Notes: generated by a model from the sequence alone, not told the origin. Counted from the stretch's first letter, positions 42,313 through 51,537 are shown. The stretch: 64,000 bases of DNA from an uncultured Lachnospiraceae bacterium (GCA_947650005.1 CANSTU010000001.1:1-64000); one strand, 5' to 3'. Program-made: numbers and translations.

Positions 42313-43380
42313 ATGAAATCTTTTTTGGTAAAATGTGTCCTCGCCCTTTGCATTACCTTCTGCTGCCTGTTCTATTTGGATATGATGTACGAGCAGAAAA
42401 CAGAAAGCCCTTTAGGGGAAATCAACGTCTTTCAGTTCATCCCCAACGATATCCAGATCGCCAATGTGGGGAGTTCCCATGGACAGTGCGATTTTAACTG
42501 GAACCCGCTCACAAAAGACCGGGGAATCAGTACCTTCAATTTTGCCCTAACGAGCCAATCGTATGAATACGACTATGCGCTGATTAACATGCATCAGGAC
42601 GACTTTGTGGAAGGAAGCCTGCTTTTCATTCCTGTTTCCTATTTTTCCTTTAATCGGGAAGCCACGGATCCCAATGACATAGAAGCCATCAGCGTCAGGT
42701 ATTATCGATTGCTTTCTCCTCAGTATAATCCCGATTACAGCCTGTACAAAGATCTGGTGGCCATCCGTTTTCCCGTGCTTTCCGCTGGTGAAAAGATTTT
42801 CGATCTGTTGAAGCCTCCCGTTACTTTTCCCTCTCTGTCGGAAAACCGGCCGAATATCATCTATGCGGCGGAACTTTCTCCGGAGGGGACGGGCGGGGAA
42901 GCGATCCCGGAGGACGCAGGCGGGGAAGCTGCTACCGAACAGGCTCCGGCCCAGACTCCGGAAGAGCTCTACGGCGTCGAGACCGTCCAAGGTTTCCAGG
43001 CAAAGGGGCAGGCTCGGTATGAAAGGCACTTTCTGAATAAAGAAGAGTATTTTGAAACGGATAAGATTCAGAATCTCAAGAATATGATTGAGCTCTGCCA
43101 GAAAAAAGGAATCACTCCCATCCTGATCACTACGCCCTTTACGGTATATTATAATCAGTATGTATCCGACGAATTCCTGCAGGGCTTCTACGCTACCATC
43201 CAGTCCCTGACATCTGCATACGGCATCAGCTATTACGACTATTCCCACGATGAAAGATTCCAGACCGCCCTTCAGTATTTCGGCGACGCGGATCATCTGA
43301 ACGAGGAAGGGGCAAATTATTTTACCAATCTGCTGATGGAAGAAATCCCTGAACTAAAGGCGTATCTGGAAACACATTGA
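42313..43380 (+). CDS. SGNH/DltD-like membrane-anchored partner of MBOAT
   Basis: 355 residues. An N-terminal helix (about 3-18) anchors an extracellular domain with IANVGSSHGQCDFNW, which carries the nucleophile Ser and adjacent His as in DltD/PatB proteins, and DADHLNEEGANYF with the Asp-His pair near the C-terminus. A low-complexity Gly/Glu/Ala segment with three GEA-type units (about 195-225) interrupts the domain. It would complete transfer of the acyl group delivered by the MBOAT protein encoded just upstream. Confidence 0.88.
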   Translation: MKSFLVKCVLALCITFCCLFYLDMMYEQKTESPLGEINVFQFIPNDIQIANVGSSHGQCDFNWNPLTKDRGISTFNFALTSQSYEYDYALINMHQDDFVEGSLLFIPVSYFSFNREATDPNDIEAISVRYYRLLSPQYNPDYSLYKDLVAIRFPVLSAGEKIFDLLKPPVTFPSLSENRPNIIYAAELSPEGTGGEAIPEDAGGEAATEQAPAQTPEELYGVETVQGFQAKGQARYERHFLNKEEYFETDKIQNLKNMIELCQKKGITPILITTPFTVYYNQYVSDEFLQGFYATIQSLTSAYGISYYDYSHDERFQTALQYFGDADHLNEEGANYFTNLLMEEIPELKAYLETH

Positions 43381-43462
43381 AATGGGACTTAGATTGCCTT
43401 TATAGGAAATGCGCAGCTTGCCAGCTAGGCATTCTGACAGATGCAATGTCTTGTGATCTTGT

Positions 43463-43481
43463 GCCTGCGCTCTCCGCAGGC
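43463..43481 (+). terminator. Hairpin after the SGNH gene
   Basis: GCCTGCG and CGCAGGC pair around a five-base loop (CTCTC), 83 bp past the stop at 43380. There is no clear T tail, so it may instead be a decayed copy of a dispersed palindrome. Confidence 0.35.
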
Positions 43482-43534
43482 AGCTCAGCTCATAGAATAC
43501 AGGCTCCGGTCGGCCACAAATTCTTTACAAAATA

Positions 43535-43576
43535 TACGCCCCAATTTGCGTTTTGTTCACGGCAAATTGGGGCGTA
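43535..43576. terminator. Bidirectional hairpin between convergent genes
   Basis: TACGCCCCAATTTGC (43535-43549) pairs perfectly with GCAAATTGGGGCGTA (43562-43576). On the minus strand TATTTTG follows. It lies between two convergent transcription units, as expected of a shared terminator. Confidence 0.6.
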
Positions 43577-43660
43577 CAGCTTATAGAAATATCCATCCGC
43601 GCCAATAGGTTAGGGACATATCGAAGGAAAGCCAAACAAGCCAAAAAATATCTTTGATAT

Positions 43661-44623
43661 CTACTCATCCATTGCACCAGGTGTCGTGTCGTCCCGATCT
43701 TCCCTGCGATAGCGTATCTCATTCAGATGCAGTTCAAAGTCCCTCCGCTCCTTCACCCCCAGGTTATGCAGGATCAGCCCTGCGAACACGGATTGAATGG
43801 CCGCCATTTCCACGAACCCGCACACGATCAGCGTGGGGAACTTGTCCACCATTCCCGTTTGCCAGAACTCGATCAGGACAGGGATGAAAAAGACAGCGGA
43901 AATTACAGTCAGTATGAAGGCCAGCATGGTAAAAAAGGCCAACGGCTTATACTGCCGAAACATCTTCAGGATCGTGTTCAGCACCCGAAGCCCGTCAGAA
44001 TAGGTATTCAGCTTGGATTCGCTTCCCTCCGGCCGGTCCCGATAATTAACGATCACATTATCCACCTGCATATTATTATAGACCGCATGGATGGTCATTT
44101 CCGTTTCGATCTCAAACCCCTTGGACAGCACCGGAAAACTCTTCACGAATTGATAGCTGAATGCCCGGTATCCCGTCATGATATCCTGAATATCAGAATG
44201 GAAGAGCATATTGATGCTGGCCTTCACCAGGCCGTTCCCCATATTGTGGAAGGGACGCTTATTTTCCTGATAATAGGTGGAAGAAAGCCTGTCCCCCACC
44301 ACCATATCGGCATCCTCCTTCAATACCTTGTCCGCCATTTCCCTGGCATATTCCAAGGGATAGGTGTCGTCTCCGTCTATCATGATGTAGCACCGGGCGT
44401 CGATTTCCCGGAACATCCTGCGGATCACATTCCCCTTTCCCTGTTTTCTCTCGTAACGAATGATAGCCCCTGCTGCCAAAGCCAATTCCACCGTTCGATC
44501 GCTGGAATTATTGTCATACACGTAGATTACAGCCTCCGGCAGTGCCCTGCGCGCATCCGTGACCACCTTTTCAATAGTCTTTTCCTCATTATAACAGGGA
44601 ATCAATACCGCAATTTCATCCAT
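43661..44623 (-). CDS. GT2 glycosyltransferase, polyprenyl-phosphate hexose synthase-like
   Basis: 320 residues. The GT-A domain shows EIAVLIPCYNEEKTIEKVV, VYDNNSSDRT, KGNVIRRMF, MIDGDDTYP (the DXD region) and TGYRAFSYQFVKSFPV, a layout shared with dolichol-phosphate-mannose synthase-like enzymes. Two C-terminal helices (about 230-250 and 263-285) follow. It should load a sugar on undecaprenyl phosphate at the inner membrane face, giving donors for GT-C enzymes. A class-2 hairpin module with GGGAG precedes ATG 44623. It ends the long minus-strand gene series from 54 kb. Confidence 0.9.
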   Translation of the reverse strand: MDEIAVLIPCYNEEKTIEKVVTDARRALPEAVIYVYDNNSSDRTVELALAAGAIIRYERKQGKGNVIRRMFREIDARCYIMIDGDDTYPLEYAREMADKVLKEDADMVVGDRLSSTYYQENKRPFHNMGNGLVKASINMLFHSDIQDIMTGYRAFSYQFVKSFPVLSKGFEIETEMTIHAVYNNMQVDNVIVNYRDRPEGSESKLNTYSDGLRVLNTILKMFRQYKPLAFFTMLAFILTVISAVFFIPVLIEFWQTGMVDKFPTLIVCGFVEMAAIQSVFAGLILHNLGVKERRDFELHLNEIRYRREDRDDTTPGAMDE

Positions 44624-44654
44624 GGTCGGCTCCCATCTGCGCGCTTTGGCGCGC
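44624..44654 (-). repeat. Hairpin/Shine-Dalgarno module, class 2, before GT2 at 44623
   Basis: On the minus strand GCGCGCCAAAGCGCGC (44654-44639) forms a six-pair stem, followed by AGATGGGAGCCGACC and ATG 44623. Confidence 0.8.
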
Positions 44655-44684
44655 TCTTAAGTCCAAGATTATATCCTGAAGAAA

Positions 44685-46292
44685 TCAGAATCCTTGATAA
44701 ATAAACTCCGCCGCGCTGTAGCCCGGCCCGTAATAGCCCAATAAAATCACATAAAACAGCAGCGCGTACCAGATCGCCCACCGCACAGGCAGACATTTTC
44801 CGCCGATGCGTTCCCGCAGAGAACCCTTTTCCTGCAGGAGGGATACCACCAGCAGGATCAACAGGGATACCAAGGCTACGGTAAACTCAATCCAATCCAG
44901 CCCTAAAGTGAACAACGATCCATCCACCAGCACGCCCGGGTTAAAAACCGTCACGGCCTCCCCCAGCATTTCCCAAGCGGCCCCCACATCTGCCGCCCGG
45001 AAAAATACGAAGCCGATATTCGCCAGGAAAAAGGTACGCAGGATCCGCAGCCCGTCCATCCAGCGGGCCTTTGGATCTATGTGCAGCTTTGCCATTCCCT
45101 TCGCATACCAGGGTTCCAGCAGTTCCCCGCATACGATATAAAACCAGTGGAGCAGGCCCGACCCGATCACATATTTCCAATCCCCTCCATGCCAAATCCC
45201 CACCGCAAACCATAGGAGGAACATCCCCGCAAAAGCATTCAGCTGCTTGCCCTTCTTTTTCCCGAATTTTGCGCGCAGCCGCTTTCCCAGATTTGTGAAG
45301 ACAGCGGATCGAAGCAATGGATAGAAGACGTACTCCTTCATCCAGACGCCAAGGGTGATGTGCCATCTGCGCCAGTACTCGGATATGGTTTTGGAAAAGA
45401 AGGGACGGTCAAAATTCTCCGGCAGCTTCAAGCCAAAGGTCTGCGCCGCTCCCAGGGAAATGTCCATTCCTCCGGAAAAATTGGTATACAGCTGAAAGGC
45501 AAAGGCGATCGTGCCAATCCAGATATAGGTCCCTGGATAATTCCGATAGTCCCCATAGACCGTATTGGCCACCAGAGCCATCCGTTCGGAAATCACCAGC
45601 ACCTTGAAAAACCCCCATACCATCCGCTGCATGCCCCTGGTCACCTTTACATAGTCAAAGGCATGCGGCTCAAAAAACTGCCCGCCGTCCTCCCGGAAAC
45701 GCAGAATAGGGCCGGAGAGCATACAGGGAAAGAACATTCCGTAGAGCGCCAGCCGAGCCGGATTTTTCAATGGTTGTGCAATCCCGAAGTAAACGTCGGT
45801 TACATATCCGATCAGGGAAAGGGAATAATAAGAGATTCCCAGAGGCACAAGCCACCCCAGGCTGGAGAAGATATCCTGTTCCCGCCCAAGCAGGGCCCCG
45901 ATTCCATTCACCGTATGAATGCCGAAGTTGATGTATTTTAAGAGGAATAGAACCGATACATTTGCGGCAATCACAAATAGGAGCGCACGCTTCCGCCGCC
46001 CCGCAAGCCATTTATCCCTTTCTTGACCGGTTGACCGGCCATTTGATCCTTCCGGCGTCCCCGCTTGCCGCATCTGTTCCTGCTCCCGCGTACGGTCTAT
46101 AATGCGGATCCCAATCCAGCTGACCAATACGGCTAGAATAGGATAGAAAATGAGGACGACATTTCCGGAACACAGGTAATAGAAAACGCTGGCTAAAAGG
46201 AGTATGATCCATTGGGCCTTTTGCGGCACTGCGTAATACAGGCCCAGGACAACCACATAAAAGATCAGGAAATAGAAGGATGTGATACTCAA
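44685..46292 (-). CDS. MBOAT O-acyltransferase (DltB-like), third copy
   Basis: 535 residues starting at TTG 46292, with AAGGAG seven bases upstream. About ten to eleven helices are predicted. LVPLGISYYSLSLIGYVTDVYFG, FPCMLSGPILRF, NFSGGMDISLGAAQTFGL, FSKTISEYWRRWHITLGVWMKE-type core, and the catalytic His in FAVGIWHGGDWKY are present. It lies 31 bp after an acyl carrier protein gene and near an FkbH-like gene, the same arrangement as DltB with DltC. This suggests an ACP-bound acyl donor rather than acetyl-CoA. Confidence 0.93.
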   Translation of the reverse strand: MSITSFYFLIFYVVVLGLYYAVPQKAQWIILLLASVFYYLCSGNVVLIFYPILAVLVSWIGIRIIDRTREQEQMRQAGTPEGSNGRSTGQERDKWLAGRRKRALLFVIAANVSVLFLLKYINFGIHTVNGIGALLGREQDIFSSLGWLVPLGISYYSLSLIGYVTDVYFGIAQPLKNPARLALYGMFFPCMLSGPILRFREDGGQFFEPHAFDYVKVTRGMQRMVWGFFKVLVISERMALVANTVYGDYRNYPGTYIWIGTIAFAFQLYTNFSGGMDISLGAAQTFGLKLPENFDRPFFSKTISEYWRRWHITLGVWMKEYVFYPLLRSAVFTNLGKRLRAKFGKKKGKQLNAFAGMFLLWFAVGIWHGGDWKYVIGSGLLHWFYIVCGELLEPWYAKGMAKLHIDPKARWMDGLRILRTFFLANIGFVFFRAADVGAAWEMLGEAVTVFNPGVLVDGSLFTLGLDWIEFTVALVSLLILLVVSLLQEKGSLRERIGGKCLPVRWAIWYALLFYVILLGYYGPGYSAAEFIYQGF

Positions 46293-46323
46293 TGCTGCGC
46301 TCCTTTTCTTTCGTAGCCCTGTC

Positions 46324-46566
46324 TTATCCTGCCTGGCTTAGGATAATGTCGGCCATTTCTCCCACATTCTTCATGGAAACCACTTGTCCCATGTTGAACT
46401 TCATGCCGAATTCCTGCTCCACGGCCGCAAGAAGGTTGATGTGCTCCAGGGAATCCCAGTCCTCAATATCCTCGGAAGTGGTGGCGTCGTTTACACAAAT
46501 GGTCTCATCGTCAAAGACGTCCCGAAATACTTCATTTAACCTTTTAAATACTTCTTCTCTTGTCAT
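46324..46566 (-). CDS. Acyl carrier protein
   Basis: 80 residues from ATG 46566. The 4'-phosphopantetheine attachment site is Ser39 in EDWDSLEHINLL. The rest is the acidic four-helix pattern of ACP/DltC-type carriers. AGGAG lies upstream inside a class-2 hairpin module. The gene sits between the FkbH-like gene and the MBOAT gene, so it most likely carries the acyl group made by FkbH to the MBOAT enzyme. No phosphopantetheinyl transferase is encoded in the window. Confidence 0.93.
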   Translation of the reverse strand: MTREEVFKRLNEVFRDVFDDETICVNDATTSEDIEDWDSLEHINLLAAVEQEFGMKFNMGQVVSMKNVGEMADIILSQAG

Positions 46567-46595
46567 GATTACTCCTATCTGCGCGCTCTGGCGCG
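46567..46595 (-). repeat. Hairpin/Shine-Dalgarno module, class 2, before the ACP gene
   Basis: On the minus strand CGCGCCAGAGCGCGC (46595-46581) is followed by AGATAGGAGTAATC and ATG 46566. CCTTGATTTATAC precedes the hairpin and matches the linker in other copies. Confidence 0.8.
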
Positions 46596-46874
46596 TGTAT
46601 AAATCAAGGATGAACGGCCACCTTCTACATATGAACGCCGGTTGTTCTCGCGCTCCCGAAGCCGCCTGGTAAGCGTATCTTGGACTTAGCGCTCTCCTTG
46701 CGCTTCTCAATTCGTTTCGTTCTGCTGCCTCCCACTACGCATGAAAGCCGGTCTCTTTGCACTTCGCGCTCCCACAGACGCCCCCGGTAAAGGCAATTCA
46801 GGCTGGCGCCCTCTCGCTCTTCCCGGCTCGCCCGTCCGATGTGGGCATCCGGGCAAACGGGCTTGGCCGGATGC
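46596..46874. other. Gap between FkbH-like and ACP genes
   Basis: No gene is supported. Two imperfect repeats (tatgaacgccggt...cgcgctccc and catgaaagccggt...cgcgctccc, about 110 bp apart) fill much of it, with a GC-rich part near the FkbH stop that could pair weakly. Confidence 0.4.
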
Positions 46875-48740
46875 TCAGCCGCCGTCCGAGTTTTTCACTG
46901 TAATATATCTATTCTTCTTTTCGTATAAATCCGGAATGGTAAATCTCCATGTCGTCCCATTCTCGCATTCCTGAATCTTTTCAAATCCCATCCGGGCGTA
47001 AAAGTCTTTTACCATGCCATTCTTTGCGGTGGGATAGTAGTAGCCATAGATGACGCCGGCCTGCTTCGCCCGGCAGGTTTGGATCAGTTCGTCGAGCATG
47101 GCGTATTCCATATCGCGTTTCAGGACGCGGCAGCTCATGAGCCATAGATCTATGTGGAGGGTTCGCCCTTCTGCGGAGTTTTCCAGGAGTACCTTCCCTT
47201 TGCCGCAGTTTTCCGAAGGTTTTGTTCCCTCCTTAACACCTTCCATGTGTCCGATCACCACCGATACCACTCCGTTGTCCCCAAAACGGTCCGTCAGCTT
47301 TCCATATAGGGTGATATAGGACGGATCTGCGGCCGCCTCTTCGATCTCCGCCTGGGTGTAACGCCTGGTAGTTAGATTAAACTGGTTGCTTTTATTGGTG
47401 AGCTGGGCGATGCGGGCCATATATACAGCCTCAAAGGGCCTGATTGCCGCCTCCATCTGCAGGGATTCTAAATAGGCGCCGTAATCCGTAAAGGATGCTT
47501 CCTCCTGGGAGCGCAGGGCATTGGCCCTGTACATCTCGTTCCTTTTTCGGTCGTCCTCCGATAAGCTAGTCACTTCAAAATATCCGTTGTGATCTAAAAT
47601 CCGAATATACTCTTCCGGCGTGCCGATCTCCGGAACAGCCGCTCCCTCTCCATGGAGACGCACAATCTCCCTTTCTGCCGGATTGTCGTCCGCAAATACC
47701 AGGCTGTCCGGAAGCACGTTCAGCCCTCGAGCTATTTTCAGAATATTTTCACTCTTTGGCTCCCAATTGGCCTCTATTAAGATAAAATCATCGGGGCGCA
47801 GGATTCCGTCCGGATGGTTCAATCCGGCCAGGGCATTTTCCTTTTCATTCTTGGAATCTACGTTGAGCATAACGCCGATATCCTTTAAAGACTTCACATA
47901 GCCCTGGAACTCGGAAAATACCTGGCCCAGGGAGGTTTCCTGGCCGATCTCCAGGTTTTCCGCTCCGTCATCCCCCACAATGCCTCCCCAGAGCGTATTG
48001 TCCAGATCCAGCACCAGGGATTTCTTATTCTTCCCGTAAATGGATTTAATGATATTGGACACGTTCAAGGCCAGCCACGGGATGGCATTCAGGCATAGCG
48101 CGTATTTATACATATGCCAGTAAAAGGGATCAGCCCAGGCGTCCAAGCCATAGGCCGCCGACTGGTAATTGATATCGTTGATATAGAAATTATCATGGTC
48201 CGCGGCATAGTCGGCAAACCTCTCGTTCAAACGCGTCACAAACCGCGTCCTTCCTGCTGGATTCACACAGTCCTGATTCCCCAGCAGGCGGTAAAAGGGA
48301 TATTCCATGTTGTTCTGTATCACAGGGCACTTCCATTCTCTCAGGATCCGATCCCACATCGCGGTAAAATGCCCGAACAGCCCTTCCAAAGCCACATCGG
48401 CTTCCTCCCGCCCACAGCCCACCCTTGGCCACTGTGTGATATTGCGGATTCCGGTGTGGATGTAGACCAAATCCGGATGGAATTGATCCAATTCCTCATT
48501 TCCGAACATGGCATCCTGCCAGTACTGGCCGAATTCAGATTCGTAAAACACGGGCGAAATCCCTTGATTTAAAAGGAAAAGCTCCAGGATCCGTACTATA
48601 TCATGGGTGGTACTCCCTCCCAAAACCGCGATTTTCTTCTCGATCCTGGATGTTCCGTCGGCCAGCAGGCGCTTTTTTAACGCCTTCGATTTCTTCAGAA
48701 TAGATTCACTGTCAAAAGGATATTCCAGTTCTTGTAACAT
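46875..48740 (-). CDS. FkbH-like HAD-IIIC protein (glyceryl-ACP synthesis candidate)
   Basis: 621 residues. An N-terminal SGNH-like part (IAVLGGSTTHDIVRIL) precedes a HAD domain with VLDLDNTLWGG (245-253; nucleophile D245, D247) and FADDNPAEREIV. A GNAT-like C-terminal domain contains TNKSNQFNLTTRRY and the WLMSCRVLKRDMEYA motif, whose Cys carries the acyl group in FkbH proteins. Known relatives take 1,3-bisphosphoglycerate, dephosphorylate it and load glyceryl onto an ACP. With the ACP and MBOAT genes downstream, a glyceryl-ACP donor for glycan acylation is a reasonable inference. AAGGA lies eight bases before ATG. Confidence 0.9.
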   Translation of the reverse strand: MLQELEYPFDSESILKKSKALKKRLLADGTSRIEKKIAVLGGSTTHDIVRILELFLLNQGISPVFYESEFGQYWQDAMFGNEELDQFHPDLVYIHTGIRNITQWPRVGCGREEADVALEGLFGHFTAMWDRILREWKCPVIQNNMEYPFYRLLGNQDCVNPAGRTRFVTRLNERFADYAADHDNFYINDINYQSAAYGLDAWADPFYWHMYKYALCLNAIPWLALNVSNIIKSIYGKNKKSLVLDLDNTLWGGIVGDDGAENLEIGQETSLGQVFSEFQGYVKSLKDIGVMLNVDSKNEKENALAGLNHPDGILRPDDFILIEANWEPKSENILKIARGLNVLPDSLVFADDNPAEREIVRLHGEGAAVPEIGTPEEYIRILDHNGYFEVTSLSEDDRKRNEMYRANALRSQEEASFTDYGAYLESLQMEAAIRPFEAVYMARIAQLTNKSNQFNLTTRRYTQAEIEEAAADPSYITLYGKLTDRFGDNGVVSVVIGHMEGVKEGTKPSENCGKGKVLLENSAEGRTLHIDLWLMSCRVLKRDMEYAMLDELIQTCRAKQAGVIYGYYYPTAKNGMVKDFYARMGFEKIQECENGTTWRFTIPDLYEKKNRYITVKNSDGG

Positions 48741-48834
48741 GTAGTCTGTCCTTCTCTTTTATTGGTGATAATCCCGGATCGTTCCTGCCCGTCCAAAACT
48801 GCTCTGTCCGCCGGACAAGCCTGTCCGCTTTCAA

Positions 48835-48875
48835 CTTTATTTATGTTAACACACTTTGTCTTTTCCTGCAATTGA
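48835..48875 (-). promoter_or_regulatory. Promoter candidate for the FkbH-like gene
   Basis: On the minus strand TTGCAG, 17 bases, TAACAT, within the spacer just past the 48891-49007 hairpin and about 100 bp before the start. Confidence 0.4.
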
Positions 48876-48890
48876 GACGATGTCAAATCT

Positions 48891-49007
48891 ATGCCAAACG
48901 CAGGAACGGTTCGGCGACTCCTAGCCCACCTCCATCCGGTTGCTTCCTGTACCAGGCAGAGGCTGGAGGCGGGTCAGGGGCCGCCAAGCCCTTCCTGCGT
49001 TTGGCAT
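48891..49007. repeat. Long hairpin element with 16-bp perfect arms
   Basis: ATGCCAAACGCAGGAA (48891-48906) is repeated in reverse complement at 48992-49007. Pairing continues inward for about 30 more bases per arm, where most differences are transitions compatible with G-U pairs in RNA (CCCaCCTCCAtCC against CCCgCCTCCAgCC). It lies just past the DUF6056-like stop. It is a terminator, structured RNA or MITE-like candidate. Confidence 0.7.
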
Positions 49008-49017
49008 GGACCACATC

Positions 49018-50544
49018 CTAATATTCCGTCCATCCCTCCCGTGGAACACCCGCCACACTGTCAAAGCCATAATACTGGGCATAGGCCACATTCACCCAGT
49101 ATCCCGGGTCCTCTTGTATATCTGAATTATACCCATCGCTGTATTTATTCTCAAAAGCAGGACGCAACATGGGCACCGTCACCTCCCGCGCGCCCTCTTC
49201 CGCCATCTGACTGAGGTAGACATCACGCTCCCGGTATTCCCTGTAGATCCGGGCAAGATTGGCTCCACAGTCCATATAAATGAAAAACATGATCAAAAAC
49301 AGAACGGAAGCCAACCCGGTCTTCATCATCCCAAATAACTTTTCTTGTTCCGACACGTCCACGTAAAGCTGCACCACCGCCAGGATCAGAAAAATACCAG
49401 CTCCAAAATAGGCCCTGGGCATGGGTTCCGGTGTGAATACGAGCGCATAACAGGTGGCAAGAAAGACCAAAGCCCACAACAAAGCGTTTTTTGAATATTG
49501 ATAGAATATTTTTAAATTTCCCCGCTGATATCTTACAATTATAAACAACACTAAAAATATCATTAAAAGAATCAGAAAATTATCCCGTATTGCCAGGGTG
49601 ATTTTCTGAAAACGAGAAACATAGGCGAACCAACCGGAATGTTCCTCTTCCTGTACTCCCGCCCGCTGCTTGTTTCCGGGCGCCAATACCATCAATGCAA
49701 AACCTGCCAGCTGTCCCATAAGCCCGGTTATCATCCAAGGATGCAAATGTATCCAGGGCTTTTTTCCGTTTTCTTTCCGGCTCCCATACAAATACATACT
49801 CAGGCATAACAGTACCATCAGGATCCCGCCCCCGGAGGTATTCTCATTGCACCACCCAGCCGGAATACCGGCTGCCAGCATACCGAATGTCGCAAATGCA
49901 GCCTTCCATCTTTTCGTATGCCTGCCCGCTTTTTCCTGTTCGATCGCCTGCCCAGCCTGCACTAATTTCACAAATACGGGCTCAGCCTTCTGTTCTTCTT
50001 TCGATACACGTCCCTTCTGCCGTTCTTCCCCCGCCGTGTGCCCGGCCCGCGCCAGGCCATAACGGTACAGTGTCACAAATCCCAGGATAATGGTCGTTCC
50101 CCACAAGTAATTACAGGCGCCCGTCTCCCATAAAACGGTCTGGGAAAAGGCCACCCCGAACATCCAGATTAACAGGTTGGCCAACAGATAGACCCGCAGG
50201 TCATAGCGCTCCCTGTGCTCCACATTCCAATAGACCAGCAGCGTTAAGAGGACAAAAGCCAGAGAATTTGCCACCTTGAACACTATGATATCCATGGACA
50301 GAAAAATTCGCAGGAGCATATGGCAGACCGACCGTCCTGTCCAGGTCATATACTGTTCATGCTCCTGGAGGATCAGTTCCCACAGGGAGGAGGCTTCCGA
50401 TACTGTTTTTCGGTAAAACAGGTCGTCCGTCATCATGGGAGTCAACAGATTGAAAATAAAAATCAGGAGCCCTGCCACAGCCACAGCCAGAAAAAACAGT
50501 CCCTTTTTTCTTTTTTCCTTCGTCCCGAAAAATTTCTTGATCAT
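49018..50544 (-). CDS. Polytopic membrane protein, DUF6056/GT-C-like
   Basis: 508 residues with about ten helices. The first outer loop has NLLTPMMTDDLFYRK and EQYMTWTGRSVCHMLLR, and LWETGACNYLWG occurs later, a set of features shared by DUF6056-like proteins. The acidic pair in the first loop is where GT-C enzymes hold catalytic residues. A basic/acidic cytoplasmic loop lies near 175-215. It may transfer a sugar from a polyprenyl-phosphate donor outside the membrane, but activity is not proven for the family. A class-2 hairpin module with GGGAG precedes ATG 50544. Confidence 0.8.
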   Translation of the reverse strand: MIKKFFGTKEKRKKGLFFLAVAVAGLLIFIFNLLTPMMTDDLFYRKTVSEASSLWELILQEHEQYMTWTGRSVCHMLLRIFLSMDIIVFKVANSLAFVLLTLLVYWNVEHRERYDLRVYLLANLLIWMFGVAFSQTVLWETGACNYLWGTTIILGFVTLYRYGLARAGHTAGEERQKGRVSKEEQKAEPVFVKLVQAGQAIEQEKAGRHTKRWKAAFATFGMLAAGIPAGWCNENTSGGGILMVLLCLSMYLYGSRKENGKKPWIHLHPWMITGLMGQLAGFALMVLAPGNKQRAGVQEEEHSGWFAYVSRFQKITLAIRDNFLILLMIFLVLFIIVRYQRGNLKIFYQYSKNALLWALVFLATCYALVFTPEPMPRAYFGAGIFLILAVVQLYVDVSEQEKLFGMMKTGLASVLFLIMFFIYMDCGANLARIYREYRERDVYLSQMAEEGAREVTVPMLRPAFENKYSDGYNSDIQEDPGYWVNVAYAQYYGFDSVAGVPREGWTEY

Positions 50545-50571
50545 CTACACTCCCATCTGCGCGCGAAGCGC
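50545..50571 (-). repeat. Hairpin/Shine-Dalgarno module, class 2, before 50544 gene
   Basis: On the minus strand GAATTCGTAT precedes GCGCTTCGCGC (50571-50561), then GCAGATGGGAGTGTAG and ATG 50544. Confidence 0.75.
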
Positions 50572-50613
50572 ATACGAATTCCCATTCCTGCGAAAGGCTC
50601 CTCTTTTCTCTTT

Positions 50614-51537
50614 CTACCCGTTCTCTGCCCGTCCGTCTCCCAAAGACATGACCGTCTCGTATTCCTCCCATCTCCCTTCCGAGATATGGAAGGGATTCGC
50701 CCCCTCATTACAGAATTCCTTTCCCAGCTCCGATTTCAGCACCGTGCCTGGGTGAAACAGGATTTCCAGATACCGCCCTTTCCTCGCTGCCTGCGCCCGC
50801 ATGCCCGTAAGCAACCTGCGCACCCTGCCGACGTCCATATGGCCGCTCATTACCACGCCCCACAGATACATGGGCCGGTTTTCCTGCTGCCAGAAGGGGC
50901 GGTTTTTCCGAAGGGCTTTTTCCATGCCGGGCGCATAGAAATTCAGCAGGATATTTTTCACCCAATTGACGGGACGGTAGGTCTTCCATAGCCCCGCGTC
51001 CCACAGATAGGGCCCGACAGGCTCCCTGGTGATGCGGATATAACCCGTCGCGTATCGCTGCTCCACAATGACCTCCAAGAGAGCCTGGTACACCAGCGGA
51101 ATCATCTGGGTATGCTGATGGCCGTCAAAACGCAGCTCTGTATCCCGGCCAAAGGCCTCCAAGAACCGTTCCGTCTGCGCTTTGATCTCCGCCTTGAGTT
51201 CTTTTTTTATCGTCCGGAACTTCTTGGGGGAATAGTTCCACAGGAAAAGGGTTCCCCAGCTGATTTTAAAATAACCCTCCTTGTCTACCAGATGCGGCAC
51301 CTCGGCCGGATCCGCAAGGCAATGTCCCTCCATAAAATTCAGATGAACGGTCAGCAGGGGCTGCCTGGGCCAGCCGTCCCTTTCCTGCTGATATTTTCTG
51401 ACACATTCCTCATAACAGGACATGTTCGTAAGGACGCTGATGCCGTCCAACCTGCCCGCACGGAGGCAGGCAAGGATATCCTGCGACGCGTGAGGCGATA
51501 TGGCAAAGTCGTCGGCGTGTATTTCGAGTATCTTCAT
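50614..51537 (-). CDS. ChbG/HpnK (YdjC) family deacetylase
   Basis: 307 residues from ATG 51537. MKILEIHADDFAISPHASQDIL holds the first Asp-Asp metal motif, NFMEGHCLAD the next His, and RFDGHQHTQMIPLVYQALLE the His-rich active site, all typical of YdjC-fold carbohydrate deacetylases. It probably removes an N-acetyl group from a glycan or lipid-linked sugar in the cytoplasm. The frame runs to 51558, through a decayed class-2 module (AGTGCGCAGATTGGAATCGTCT), and GGAA gives only a modest ribosome binding site. It lies between the Nudix remnant and the DUF6056-like gene. Confidence 0.9.
   Translation of the reverse strand: MKILEIHADDFAISPHASQDILACLRAGRLDGISVLTNMSCYEECVRKYQQERDGWPRQPLLTVHLNFMEGHCLADPAEVPHLVDKEGYFKISWGTLFLWNYSPKKFRTIKKELKAEIKAQTERFLEAFGRDTELRFDGHQHTQMIPLVYQALLEVIVEQRYATGYIRITREPVGPYLWDAGLWKTYRPVNWVKNILLNFYAPGMEKALRKNRPFWQQENRPMYLWGVVMSGHMDVGRVRRLLTGMRAQAARKGRYLEILFHPGTVLKSELGKEFCNEGANPFHISEGRWEEYETVMSLGDGRAENG

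Noticed and set aside
43377..43722. Two small frames ending in similar QIGAY-L sequences
   Set aside because: The similarity comes from translating both strands of the 43535-43576 palindrome.
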